Source: Actinernus sp. WN-2022 (taxonomy: Eukaryota; Cnidaria; Anthozoa; Actiniaria; Actinernidae). From it: a DNA stretch of 64,000 bases. Positions 34,441-46,979 of the stretch are shown here, piece after piece. The notes under the pieces were generated by a model. The model made no database searches and was not told the DNA's origin. It was given only the letters and a program-made list of their open reading frames with translations. The position numbers and the translations under genes were made by a program. The DNA is taken from the NCBI GenBank assembly GCA_030867875.1, contig JAOWCC010000577.1, positions 77,233,740 through 77,297,739 of the forward strand, given 5' to 3'. Each line of letters begins with the position of its first letter. Positions within the stretch are counted from its first letter, which is position 1.

Positions 34441-35890
34441 CAATCTTGATCAATTTAGTTGAAAAAGTAAGACCCCCATCAGTGACCTACATTTATTCAG
34501 TGATGTTAAATCATGGTCCATTTCAGTTTGCCTACGCTCTCAACACTGGAATGGGGGGAGGGAGAATTTGTTTTCGAGATTATACATTTATATATACTCA
34601 AGTTCCCACCAAAACTACACTGTCCATATATGGAAAAGACAGTATATGCCTCCTTTGACATCACATTGATCATTAGCATATTCAAAAGATAAACGATTAT
34701 AACTTGTAGATGGCAACATGCACTCAAATCAACAAGTATTCTACTATATTCACGTATTGACATGATGTATAATTGATATTAAAGACCATGTGTTAGAGCC
34801 CATGGTGCTTAATGTGCTAATGTTTTGATTAGTTTGTTTATCAACGGCTGCATAAAAAGGCTAGATTTCAGTCAAACTAAAATGTGCTCGATTGTTTATT
34901 TGTTTCATAAAAGAAGTACACACATGCTTTGGGTAACAAATTTCAAAATGTATACCGGCTTAAAAACCCAATCGAGCCCATGAATTTTCCCTGGATGTTT
35001 CGAATATGATTTGAGCAGTACTCAACAAAAGCCAGTTATAATATGCCTTTAGATTCGAATTTGGTTTATGAGTGCAACTCTTCACAATCCACAAGCAAAC
35101 AAATACTCTTCATGTAGCTTGTTTTTATGTCTCCAGCATTCACTCAGGTTAAGCTTTATTTGAAGATCTCTATGTTCCTTGCAAATGATATATTTTGAGT
35201 GCAAATGTCATACTTGCACTTGAGTCACGCTCACTGTGAATAAACAGTTGAACTTGGCGGATCAGATCGAGTTTGATCCTGTGGTAATGTAGTTTTGGTA
35301 GCAGGACAACAGGAGAAAAAAAAGGTTAGGGCATTGCTTTCTCTGCTAATAAAAAAAATAATGCAAATCTGATGTTCACATATAAGTAATGTATAACACT
35401 GACAGTGCAAAAATATAATTACGTATGATCTTGATGCCAGAAGCATTACATGTACATGACTTGTAATGTAAAACCTTTCACAACACCTTGGTAATGCTTT
35501 GTCTTTCCAACGAAGCCTGCTGGTCCTTAGTACAGCAGATTCCTGGGAAACTAATGTAGTAGTCCTTTTGAACTGCAAGTAGACCTAGACAAGGCAAAAT
35601 GTGGACTGTTGAAGGTTAATTATTGTTGAGTTGCTTTGATTCGCCTTGCTGACTGTTGTCTTTCTTCAGCATTCCTCTACTTGCCACTCTACACCAGGAT
35701 TCAAAGACATATTAAATGTCAGAATGTTTCATTTTAAAAGGTATACATACAAAAATTAAGATAAAAGAAAGTCAGTTAAACATTACATGTATATATATTA
35801 TGTTGTGGTTGGAAACTTTTTTTGGTACCAGTTCAATTTCTTTTATGCAGTTCAAATTTTTTTAACCAGTTCAAATTTTTTTAAAGCAGT
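34441..35890. other. intron sequence with one dispersed-repeat fragment
   Basis: gttcccaccaaaactacact followed by gtccatatatggaa at 34600-34635 also occurs at about 37470 and 55682. Otherwise nothing is recognised. Confidence 0.45.
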
Positions 35891-35997
35891 TCAAATTTTC
35901 AAAACTGTTTTTGTTTTCAAGATTCTAAAAAAGGATTTTTCATTTTTTTGGATTCATAAAAAAAGGTGTTTTTTTTGTTTTGTTTTTGTTTTTTGTT

Positions 35998-36130
35998 TAA
36001 AAAAAAAAAAAATCCACCCACCCCTCTCCTGCAAAAAAATATTTGACCAATCTCCCCTCCCTGACTCTACGGTACTCACCATTCCCCCTCCCTAACTCAT
36101 TTTCCCTCCCCTAGCCTCCCACAACCAACT
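35998..36130. repeat. pyrimidine-rich block, counterpart of 33091-33240
   Basis: ccacccacccctctcct and repeated ctccct/ccctcc. Together with the flanking hairpin and satellite it forms the right arm of the mirrored complex. Confidence 0.6.
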
Positions 36131-36232
36131 TCGTAATTCATTCACTAATTACATGTACAAATTGATCACTACTATTAATACTTACTATTTTTCACTTTTT
36201 CGTTCACCACCGGTAGTGTGACTCGAACCTGC

Positions 36233-36328
36233 AAGGCGAAAGTAACTCTTGATCATGTTCTAAATTCTCCCTAAGAAAACAAAGAAATTGAAGGAGAATT
36301 TAGAATGTGATCAGGAGACACATGCCCT
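36233..36328. repeat. diverged hairpin, mirror copy of 32218-32315
   Basis: aactcttgatcatgttctaa pairs with ttagaatgtgatcaggag. The flanking tttttgcacacagcccttca matches the left copy. Confidence 0.75.
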
Positions 36329-36354
36329 TTTTGCACACAGCCCTTCAATTACTT

Positions 36355-37110
36355 CTTCACTGGTCCTGTGAACTAATCCAAACCCTACCCCTATATTTAA
36401 AAACACCCTTACCATCAACAATGGGTGCTCACTAATTTAGGGTTTTTAGAGCTATAGTCACTACACTTAGAACTAGATCACTGAACAACTAAGAATAATA
36501 ATGCTTCTTCGATGGTCCTGTGAACTAATACAAACCCTACCCCTACATTTAAAAATACCCTAACCGTCAACAACGGATGCTCACTAATTTTGGGTGTTTA
36601 GAGCTATAGTCACTAAATTTAGGGCTAGACAGAAAAATAATGCTTCTTCAATGGTCCTGTCAACTAATCCAAACCCTACCCCTATATTTAAAAATACCCT
36701 TACCGTCAATACAGGTGCTCACTAAAGTTAGAGTTTTTAGAGCTACATGTATAGGCACATAATTTAGATCACGTACTCAACAACACAGAAAAATAATGCT
36801 TCTTCAAAATTGGTCCTGCATGCAATGAACTAATCCAAACTATACCCCTACATTTGAAAACACCCTAACCATCAACAATGGGTGCTCACTAATTTAGGGA
36901 TTTTAGAGCTACATGTATAGTCACTAAATTTTGATCACTGAACAACACAGAAAAATAATGATTCTTCAATAGTCCTGTGAACTTAAATCCAAACCCTACC
37001 CCTACATTTAAAAACACCCTAACCATCAACAATGAATGCTCACTAATTTAGGGTGTTTAGTAAGCTACATGTATAACTAGTCACTAATTTAGATTCCTTC
37101 TCAATTAACT
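36355..37110 (+). repeat. ~150-bp satellite, five tandem units
   Basis: aaccctacccctacattta (or close variants) starts near 36381, 36533, 36672, 36838 and 36992, so units are about 140-165 bp. Each includes tggtcctgtgaacta, atttaaaaacaccct, gggtgctcactaattta and tagagcta. More copies are at 31785-32120 (inverted) and 55795-55985. Confidence 0.9.
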
Positions 37111-37429
37111 GATAACAGACACATAATTATATGCGGGAGGCAGTCCTGACAGTTAACTGCACACACAATTTATTGTACATATACTTATGATGTACATGTA
37201 CATCAATCTACACGCTTTATTTAACATAAGATGCAACTATACACACTGTGCTAGTGTATTCTGCCAGATATGAAAAACCACAAAAAATTCCACAGTATAT
37301 GTGGTAAAAACTACATGTAAGTGGAAACGTATTCCCCAGCCCAATGCAGGAGTACTGACTTCTGGGAGGTGAAAGTTTGAAAACTACCACAACTCTGTAA
37401 CATAATTATTGGTCAGCAAAAACTGACAT

Positions 37430-37610
37430 AAATAAAGTTAATGGTGGAAAGAAACATCTTGCAGTCAGTTCCCACCAAAACTACACTGTCCATATATGGA
37501 ATGTATCCACAGGGATACCAACATAGTCTTTTTGATAAGGAACTCATTTCTCTTTTTCTTTCATCCAATGAGAAATATCATTTCCTTCTCCTCAGTTAAC
37601 TGATAACAGA
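37430..37610 (+). repeat. dispersed repeat, also at 55582-55790
   Basis: Shares gttaatggtggaaagaaa, gttcccaccaaaactacact, atggaatgtatccacaggga and taccaacatagtcttt with 55582-55790, and a shorter part with 34600-34635. Confidence 0.8.
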
Positions 37611-37738
37611 GACATACAATGTACATGTATATGCAGGAGGCGGTCCTTACAGTTAACCACACACACAAAAGCAAAAGCATAGGTTACAGGTGCATACATG
37701 TAGATAACAACTGGTAACATGAATCAGGTATACCACAC

Positions 37739-37769
37739 AATAGTATATATATATATATAATATTTATAT

Positions 37770-37801
<32 letters not shown>

Positions 37802-37802
37802 A
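37739..37802. repeat. (TA)n microsatellite
   Basis: TA-rich run that ends exactly where the transposon at 37803 begins; TA dinucleotides also follow its right end at 39479-39499. Confidence 0.85.
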
Positions 37803-39478
37803 CAGCGAAGTGCAAAAACTTTGACCCCCCGCTCCTCAACTATATCAATATATCGGGTGCATTATGGGTAGGAGTAAAGTTCATTAAAATGCAACTACAG
37901 CCAAATATCCGCGCGCGTTTGCAAATCATCACAGCGAAGACTTGTGTAGTTGATTTAAATTTCAAGAATTTATCTAGAATACAACACTTTTACTCGGAAC
38001 AGGCGGGAAAGTTTAAAGTAAAGTAAATGCACTCTCTATTTTCTGTTTGGACAAATATTTTTCCTGATTTTATATTATAAATTTATGTTTACGTTAGCAG
38101 AACGTAACGCGGACGGAACTATAATGCCGAATTTCATCTGCTAAGCAATAATTCAACGCTATTTTTGAAACTGTTTCGTGGAAAATTGAAGAGATTAAAA
38201 TAGCTTAAAGGTTTACACAATTTCATAAATTTATTGACAACAATTTCATAAAACATTTAATTATTTTGATTAAGAAACGGATAGAAATTAACGTATCCCA
38301 TATAATTGCCATATTTTATGGTATTAAACGATTGTAAAAAATTCTAATAAACACTTAGTTATTCCTCTTGAAATTCTCTTATCCAGTTTTATCCAAGGTT
38401 CGGAGGGATCCTGTTTTTATGGTATATTTTTTTAGTAAAAGCTTTTATGAAAGGTACGTTCGATAATTCTTGGATTCGCATCGCTGAATGTTCTTAATAT
38501 AATATTGTTGCACAGTTTTCTTTCATTCTTAAAATGTATTTTGTATGCTATTTAAATCCTAGTTTCCTAATTTCGTAGATAACGAGCCGTGACAAACTTT
38601 TGAATATTTAATTCTCGAAGTTTCATTTTGTAATTATATTGCAGCTCCAAACAACATCAGTTAAAGAAAACGATTTGATGTTCAAACTGTAAGAGGTTTC
38701 CTTACGTTACACTATAAAGCGTTTATTTTGCTTTGTCAATACGTTTTTCCAACTATAAGCCAGGCTCTTGTGCAGTCAGTGCATCCGGTCAGCTCCGGTC
38801 AGTACATATGAATCCTTTCATTCTGCTCTTTGAAACGTTATATCAGTCTAATAACACTGATCAGTTCAGTCTTCACTGAAGTAGAAGACAGAGAACGGAA
38901 TACCTGCGCTGATATCGAGCTGAATTGTTTCATCGCTCTCAGTTTTGGTATAGAATTACTGACAACAAATGTAGAATGTCAAAGTTTCAAACGAATTGAT
39001 ATTGGCCCTGAACCCACAGATCAGGTGTAATCATGTCTCCTCTTCATGTCTCCTCTTCTCAATATTTTATTTTTAGGTCATCATAAGATATTCTAACAGC
39101 TTCACAAATAACTCTGAATTCACGCTTCGAACCTGAAACTTCGGCATGATCATTTCCCGTTCTCTTTCCGCCGACCAGGGATATGTTCTGTTTTGCAAAT
39201 ATTCGATCTAACAGTAAATATATAGAGTGCATTTAAATACTCAGGTTTATTTAAAATGTCCTGCCTGTCCCGATCGCGAGTAAAAATGTTGTATTCTAGA
39301 TGAAATCTTGAACTTTAAATCAACTGCATAAGTCTTCGCTATGACGATGTGCAAAGGCGCGCGGATATCGGCTGTAGTTGCATTTTAATGACTTTACTCC
39401 TACCCATAATGCACCCGATATATTGATATAGTTGAGGTGTGGGGGATCAAAGTTTTTGCACTTCGCTGTATATATATA
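37803..39478. mobile_element. 1.7-kb TIR element in (TA)n, no transposase
   Basis: cagcgaagtgcaaaaacttt at the left is mirrored at 39459-39478. The inverted arms run at least 200 bp (to about 38000 and 39275), including gggtgcattatgggtaggag and its mirror near 39395-39414, with scattered mismatches. TA on both sides fits Tc1/mariner-like target use. The interior has no recognisable transposase, so the element is nonautonomous or degenerate. Confidence 0.85.
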
Positions 39479-39499
39479 TATATATTATATATCTATCAA

Positions 39500-40720
39500 T
39501 ACAATAAATGTCCAAAGTTTTGAAGGCCAACAGCCTGGAAACAGGTAACTGTGATTACATTGAGTCCTGATATGCAATGTATGCATCCCTTACCATATCC
39601 AATCTACATCCATCACAACATTTTGGCAGTTTGATGCAATAGAAGCTCCACCAGATGGCAGACTGGGCAAGCCATAATCCCTGTTGTCCAATCCAATAGG
39701 AGGCCACAATTGGTTATCAGGTCTGGGAGTGCAAGATCCCAATTGGCATTATAAATAAGCCAATTAAGGACCTTATCATGGTCATGAATTCCGTATTGTC
39801 AATGATGAAAAACCCACAATAAGGTCTGAAGTAGACACAAACTGGTAATAGGTATACATGTATATAGCAATAGGACTTAAACTCCAACAAGGTCAGACAC
39901 ATCAACATCATTGATCAGAAAAGGTCAAGAACTGCTTGCATCCAATGAACTGGGAACAGCCCAATATTATGAGTATCTGAATACATGAACTCAACCAGGT
40001 GCTATGCAGTCAGAATCAACCCTCACCAAGGTCTGATCCATGAAGTGCAGCTTCTGAAAGACCCCATCCATGATCAATAAACAGTACAAGTTATTTCCTC
40101 CTGTTTAGACAAACCGTACAAGGCAATGTCTGCATGTGCAAGAGCAAGCAAGCTCTAGGCACCATGTCTGGCAATTCTACAGCACAAGCAGCAGCAATCA
40201 CTGGTCTAGGGCTGGCAGAAGTCTTAGTCAATGTGTTAAAGTACAATCCTATCTTATGACAAATGACTATTACCAGCAGGGAGAAATGGAAGGCTGTACA
40301 TGTACGTACTTCAAGCCCAAGACCCACTTTTCACTGTCGAGGGTGCTCTGTCCCAGATGCAATCGTCTTTCATACTGTATCCTCGACCAAGTGATAAATG
40401 CCCAGGTTACTCTATCCCAAAGACAATTAATTGACTTTCATGTCTTCAACCAGGCAAGAAGGTTATGGGTCCTTCAATTCCTTTAACATGGCTCATGAGA
40501 ATATTTATAGAAGGGATTAACACATACTTCAATAGAATAATGACTAGCAATCTGGACCCCTAATATTAGATTGGAGCGACATCAATAGTTCCAAGCAGTC
40601 AAAATGCAGTCATAAACAGTGAAAAGGCCTCTGTAAGGCCTATAGAAGTTGTAACAATTGGCACAAATATACGTTATGCCAACAAATATATATTATGCCA
40701 ACAGGGCCTCATCAAGGCCG
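39500..40720. repeat. degenerate satellite domain, left part
   Basis: Diverged pieces of the satellite seen at 53433-54640 (for example ccctcaccaaggtctgatcc, ggtcatgaattccgtattgt, gcaagagcaagcaagctcta; the last also near 54850). Irregular spacing suggests an old, mutated array. Confidence 0.5.
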
Positions 40721-41600
40721 CAAATGCTTATCTTCAATGGCAAAAGACCCCCATCAAGGTCAATTACTCCATATTGCCAATGGCGAAAGACATTGTGGTC
40801 ATGACCTCCATTTATTATATGGCAGCTCAGTGAGCGGGCAAGATGACTCTGAATGCTGCAATCTGATTGGTTGCTCAGTGGGCAATATTTTTTCATCTGG
40901 CCCGCTCAGGAATTTCCAAATTCGCTCACAACTCTTCGTAAAACAAATAGCGATAAAGCCTGTACATTTTGAAAGAAACTAAACAATTTGTTACGTGGCA
41001 ATACTAATTTAAACGATTTCTGCTTTTTCGTTTTTCAGCTAAAATTCAACTTTTTATAGTGATGAATCCAGTTTTTCTGGCTCTTGCAAGTTCGATGAAA
41101 ACAACTACAGCAAAACGAACGAATTGAATGAAGCTGGACACAGTGTAGATATATATACTATAGCTGTCATTGAAATACACACACACAAAAAAAGTGTGTC
41201 TGCCTCACAACGCTACTACACAATCGTGGTACAAAGAAATCACCACTTATTATCACCACTTGAGTGATTTCAACTTTCCGGTTTTCAACTTTCAAATCTT
41301 CCACAAATATGCACATTTTTGTCTTTAGATTAAATGCATTCGGGCTCCTGATAAAGTTGTCATTGAAACCTAGAGCATCTGAAGTAAAGTACAGGTCAAT
41401 TTTCATCCTTAAAAATGAATTTTTGATGTTGGAAAACAAACTGTTTTGAACGCCAGAAGGTTGAACTTCGACTGAAAGTCATCGAGTCTCAGTCTAATTT
41501 TAGCTCGATTTCTATTCGCTCTTCAGTTTACCATGCCATGGGTTTCTGGCGCGTGCATCAAAGTGGGATTTTATTCATTTTTGCCATAATATTATAATAA
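40721..41600. other. noncoding intron sequence
   Basis: The beginning still has satellite-like pieces (caaggtcaattactccatat). Beyond about 40900 nothing is recognised. Confidence 0.35.
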
Positions 41601-41730
41601 AAACCTTATTGACCAAGCTTGTTCGGTCAAGATGGGGGAATATTGGCCTCGTTCCTTTTTTCCTTTTTTTATGGACCTCGACTTCATCTCGGTCCATAAA
41701 CACGCAAAAAATGAACTTGGTCAATAACCT
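41601..41730. repeat. palindromic MITE (ttattgaccaagc ends)
   Basis: aaccttattgaccaagctt is mirrored by aacttggtcaataacc at 41714-41729; the inner pair tttatggacctcgac / ctcggtccataaa forms the hairpin core. Confidence 0.75.
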
Positions 41731-41740
41731 CTATATATTG

Positions 41741-42432
41741 TCAATGGCTAATTAGGACCTTCTTGAGGTCATGAACTCCATAATGCCAATGTTGAAAGAC
41801 CTTGAGGTCATGAAATCCATATCGTCAATGGTGAATGACTTCCTTGACATCATAAACTCCATATCATCAATAGTGAAAGACCTGGAGGTCATGAACTCCA
41901 TACTGCCAATGGTAAAATAGATGCTTTCCAACTAGCAATGCGTAGTGGGAAAGCATAATTATTACGGCACAAGCTATTTGTTTATCACTTACATGATCAG
42001 CTCATTAGTTCCTTCTCTCGTGTATATTTTTAATATTCATAACGTGATAGGTATATAAGGACCAAATCATTTAAGTTCTTCCTCGCTTGCTGGGCAGCCA
42101 CAAGTCAGCCAAACTTTAGTTTCACTACTTTGTTAAGTTATTATTCATCATTTGTATAAATTTATTTAGTTTTGCCATTTGCTGTTGTCCACCAGACATC
42201 CGACAGTCACACTCCAGAAGTTGTTGTGTTATTTTCTACACATCGAGCATGTGACATAGTATATAGGAATGAAGACCTCCTTAATGTCATGAACTCCATA
42301 TTGCCAGTGGTGAAATACCTCCTTGAGGTCATGAACGTCATATTGTCAATGATGAAAGGCTTCCTTGAGGATTGCCAATGGCGAAGGACCTCTGCAAGGT
42401 CATGAACTCCATAATACCAATGGTGGAAGGCC
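41741..42432 (+). repeat. 42-bp satellite units, scattered
   Basis: Copies of ttgaggtcatgaactccat followed by tgccaatggtgaaaga occur at 41770-41915 and 42270-42430. About 330 bp without repeats, including a tataagg stretch, separate the two groups. Confidence 0.7.
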
Positions 42433-44616
42433 TGTACCAAACCCGAAATGATCCCGAACCTGAAATGATCCCCGAACCCGAAATGATCCCCGAAACTGTT
42501 CAAGCCGTACCTGAAATGATCCCCAACCCGAAATGATCCCCAATCAGTACCCGAAATGATCCCGCAGTAAAACTGGGAATGGACTTAAGGATTTTGGACA
42601 ATTTTTTTGCTAAACTTCTTGCTAAAAGAAATTAAGCTCAAAAGTAAGAATGTTTACTGCAGACAACAAACAACCCTTGTCAATCAAACCACGTCACGTC
42701 ATCGATCACGTGACCGTACCGAAAATCGCCCATATCTCACTGGAGATAAACAGCAAAACAGCCAGAACAAGTCACACAACGTCGAACCGTCCGAGTCTTT
42801 AGAGTGAAATTTGCTAATACATGTTATCATATAAAGCCATCGCTAAGCGGGTCATTAGTTAATGAATTGATTTGCTAAACTTCTTGCTAAAAGAAATAAA
42901 GCTCAAAAGTAAGAATGTTTACTAGTGTTTTCTAATAGGACAAACCAACACTATAGCAGACAACAAACAACCCTTGTCAATCAAACCACGTAACGTCATC
43001 GATCACGTGACCGTAGCGAAAATCGCCCCTATCTCACTGGGAATAAACAGCACACCAGCCATACCAATTCACGATAGTTGCTAGCCATTTTTGTACTGCC
43101 TTCTTTGCTTTTCTTTTGCCGAATTCCTAATCGTTCGACTGGTTTGCCTGGAATTGTAACCAGCAGCAGAAAGCGACAATCATGACTAAGAACACCACTT
43201 TCCTATCGATGGAATTGTTATCACGTAAGCACATTTGATGATCAGACCTGAAATTTCTTCCCAGCGGTCATGTAAAGTTACAAATCGCAAAATAGAGACA
43301 CGAAGTTTTTTTGTGCTCAGTCTACAGGCAGTGTGAGAGAAATGTATTATGACCTTTTTCTTCTGGCCAATGAGCGTGCGTTTACCGTAAAAGAATGCAC
43401 CGTAAAAGAATGAGCTCTGCATTTGTGTACACCTTTGACCGCTCGCAAGGACATAATTATGGTGCTTGAAAAACTTTACTACCTGTTTTTGTGCATGCAT
43501 GCAGCTAGCGCTAGAATAAGAATATCAAAAATATCGTGAAAGCATTTAACGATATTAAAAAAGATAATAACAGGACAATTGTCACAAGCACTTCAGTGCT
43601 ATCACTTTCACAAAAAGGTCAACAGTGCCAAGCATTCCAAGCATTCCTCATCTTGTATGTCATCGTCATCTCCTCTTATGATCACCGGCAAAAAGCATAA
43701 AAATACGCAGAAGAAAGCAATCGAATAACACGTGCTGCCACCCATGGCGAAATAGTTTTCCCATGGAATTCGAAGCTCCCAGCTACAAATATCCGGCAGG
43801 ATAGCAACGTGTCAATCATGAATAGGTAAACGCACGCTCATTGGCCAGAAGAAAAAGGTCATAATACAATTCTCTCACACTGCCTGTAGACTGAGCACAA
43901 AAAAACTTCGTGTCTCTATTTTGCGATTTGTAACTTTACATGACCGCTGGGAAGAAATTTCAGGTCTGATCATCAAATGTGCTTACGTGATAACAATTCC
44001 ATCGATAGGAAAGTGGTGTTCTTAGTCATGATTGTCGCTTTCTGCTGCTGGTTACAGTTCCAGGCAAACCAGTCGAACGATTAGGAATTCGGCAAAAGAA
44101 AAGCAAAGAAGGCAGTACAAAAATGGCTAGCAACTATCGTGAATTGGTATGGCTGGTGTGCTGTTTATTCCCAGTGAGATAGGGGCGATTTTCGCTACGG
44201 TCACGTGATCGATGACGTGACGTGGTTTGATTGACAAGGGTTGAGTGTTGTCTGCTAGTGACTATCGTGACTTGGTATGACTGTTGACTGTTGTGCTGTT
44301 TATCCCCAATGAGATATGGGCGATTTTCGCTACGGTCACGTGATCGATGACGCCACGTGGTTTGATTGACAAGGGTTGTTTGTTGTCTGCAGTAAACATT
44401 CTTACTTTTGAGCTTAATTTCTTTTAGCAAGAAGTTTAGCAAAAAAATTGTCCAAAATCCTTAAGTCCATTCCCAGTTTTACTGCGGGATCATTTCGGGT
44501 ACTGATTGGGGATCATTTCGGGTTGGGGATCATTTCAGGTACGGCTTGAACAGTTTCGGGGATCATTTCGGGTTCGGGGATCATTTCAGGTTCGGGATCA
44601 TTTCGGGTTTGGTACA
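42433..44616. mobile_element. 2.2-kb foldback element with long inverted arms
   Basis: The ends tgtaccaaacccgaaatgat and atcatttcgggtttggtaca mirror each other. The arms extend to about 43386 and back from 43825, roughly 950 and 790 bp, with high similarity throughout. The outer arm is built of tandem copies of a 14-20 bp unit containing cgaaatgatcccc. Further in, each arm carries a partly duplicated block with tcatcgatcacgtgaccgta and tttgctaaacttcttgctaa. The ~440-bp centre (43387-43824) is unique and no transposase is seen. It sits inside the 42-bp satellite. Confidence 0.85.
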
Positions 44617-45535
44617 GGCCTCCTTGAGGTCATGAACTCCATAATACCAATTGTGAAAGGCCTTCTTGAGGTCATGAGCTCCATATTGCCAATGGTGAAA
44701 GACTTTGAGGTCATGAACTCCATATTGCCAATGGTGAAATACCTCCTTGAGGTCATGAACTCTATATTGTCAATAGTGAAATACCTCTTTGAGGTCATGA
44801 ACTCCATATCATCAAAGGTGAGAGACCTTGAGGTATTATGAACTCCATATTGCTGATGGTGATAGACCTCATTGAAGTCATAAACTCCATGTTGCCAATA
44901 GAAAAAGACTTCCTTAAGGTCATGAACTCCATGTTGCCAATGGTGAAAGACCTCGATGAGGTCATGAACTCCATACTGCCAATGGTGAAAGACCTTGAGG
45001 TTATGGACTCCATATCGTCAAAGGAGAGAGACCTCATGACCTCAATGAGGTCATGAACTCCATACTACCAATGATGAAAGGCCTCCTTGAGGTCATGAAC
45101 TCCATATCATCAAAGGTGGAGACCTCCTTAAGGTCATAAACTCCATGTTGCCAATAGTGAAAGACCTCCATGAGGTCGTGAACTCCATATTGCCAATGGT
45201 GAAAGACCTTGAGGTCATGGACTCCATATCGTCAAAGGAGAGAGACCTCATGACCTCATTGAGATCATGAACTCCTTATCATCAAAGGTGAGAAACCTCC
45301 TTGCGGTCATGAACTCCATATTGCCAATGGTGAGACCTTGAGTTCAAGGATTCCAATCATAAGCGAAGGACCCCACTAAGGTCTGAAAGTAACAGCAAAC
45401 TGGCATGAACATTGCCAATAGGACCTCCTTGAGGTTATGAACTCCATGTAATCAACACTGCAAGACCCCCACCAACGTCTGGAAGTAGTAGCAAACTGGC
45501 ATTAGGACCTCCTTCAGGTTATGAATGCCATACAT
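44617..45535 (+). repeat. 42-bp satellite array and related 98-bp units
   Basis: At 44617-45345, about 16 units of ctccttgaggtcatgaactc catattgccaatggtgaaag ac, most 36-42 bp long. From 45346 to 45535 pieces of the 98-bp type appear (cccccaccaacgtctggaag, agtagcaaactggcat). Because most unit lengths are multiples of three, open frames persist on both strands, which I take as a by-product. Confidence 0.9.
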
Positions 45536-45710
45536 ACATATACTTTATTTTGATACGCTAGCCACTACAACACTGAATATTGACCCGCGAGTTGATTTCC
45601 AAGTGGGGCGTACAAAGATTGGTGTATATATATACAAGATTCATGAATGGTATGAATTAATGATGGCTCATATTAAGCTTACATTTTTTTAAACTGATGA
45701 ATAGAAATTT

Positions 45711-46979
45711 TCAGCATAACTCAGTGTCAGGCATGAAGGCAATGTTGCGTTTAAACTGAGCTAATGTATTTGCCTTCTTAGCCTTATCCGGTAGGCTGTT
45801 CCAAAGCATAGCACCGTTGTATTTGAAGCTGCGCTTTAGATAGTTGGTTTTTCGCTTTGGAAGTGCTAGGTCCGTATCAAGGTTTCTTAGATTATATTGA
45901 ATTTTACTTTCAGAAAGTCTTATAAATGATTCTCTTAAATATGGTGCAGATTGATTATTCAGGGTTTTATACATTAATGTCGATTTAATTTGAATTTGTC
46001 TCTCTTGGAGAGTTTTCCAGTTTAAGCAATCAAGTATATCTCCTGAGCGAGTTTCATAGCCTGCACAAGTAATTACTCTTGCCGCACGAGATTGTAATTT
46101 CTGTATTCTATCTTTAAGGCCTTTGCCGCAGGTATCCCACAAAGGGGAGCAATAATCAAAATATGGTTGTACTAGGGCTTTGTATATGCATTCAAGTGAA
46201 GTGATTGGCACGAATGGCTTAATTCGCCTCAAGGCACCAATCCCTGCACTTGCCTTCTTACAAATGCTATCAATGTGATTTTGAAAGGTTAGTCTCTCAT
46301 CAATTTATACTCCAAGACATTTGTGTGAGTCCACCCGAGCGACTCCAGCATTGTCTATAAATACATTGTTTGATATTTCCTCGATTTTGTTATTAAGGTT
46401 AAATACAGAGCCAATAATCATCAGCTTTGTCTTTGAAGGATGAAACTGTAGTTTGTTTACAGCAAGCCAATCACATATATTATCAATATCTGAATTTAAA
46501 TTAGAGGCAAGATCAGCTTCATTAAACGAAGATGTAAAGATTTGGGTGTCGTCTGCATATAGACAGGGAGTGGTAGGGGTAAGGCACTTTGGCAGGTCAT
46601 TTATATATAACAGAAATAAGAGCGGTCCTAGGATTGAGCAGTGAGGAACACCACAAAGTATTTCTTTTGGAGATGACAGAGACCCATTAACAAAGCACTG
46701 TTGTTGCCTGCATTTAAGATAGGAAACGAACCATTTCAACTCACAACCCGAAACGCCGTAGAATTTCATTTTCTGAAGCAAGATTGAATGGTTTATCGAA
46801 TCAAAGGCTTTTCGTATGTCTAAAAATACCACACATGCGAACATTCCCTTATCCATACTTTCAAACCACTTGTCGCACATCTGTATTAATGTTGATACCG
46901 TTGAATGTAATGGACGGAAGCCGGATTGAAATTTTGAAAGTATAGAGTTTCCATAAGATACCCATATAATTGTCGACAT
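45711..46979 (-). pseudogene. element A reverse transcriptase, palm to C-terminus
   Basis: The frame runs from about 46979 through LDIRKAFDSINH (motif A), GVPHCSILGPLLFLLY and YADDTQIF (catalytic DD), meets TAA at 46305-46307, and continues in frame to 45711 with SAARVITCAGY, YNLRNLDTDL and SFKYNGAMLWNSLP. The PQGS motif, nearly universal in these enzymes, reads PHCS here. The stop probably came from a CAA codon. Confidence 0.9.

Noticed and set aside
38830..39030. Transposase in the 37803-39478 element
   Set aside because: The only sizeable frame has 66 codons and no catalytic D/E pattern of Tc1/mariner transposases.
44506..45056. Plus- and minus-strand frames with repeated EVMNSILPMVKDL or EFMTSRRYFTIGN
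   Set aside because: Translations of the 42-bp satellite whose unit length is mostly a multiple of three; both strands are open, as expected for a repeat rather than a gene.
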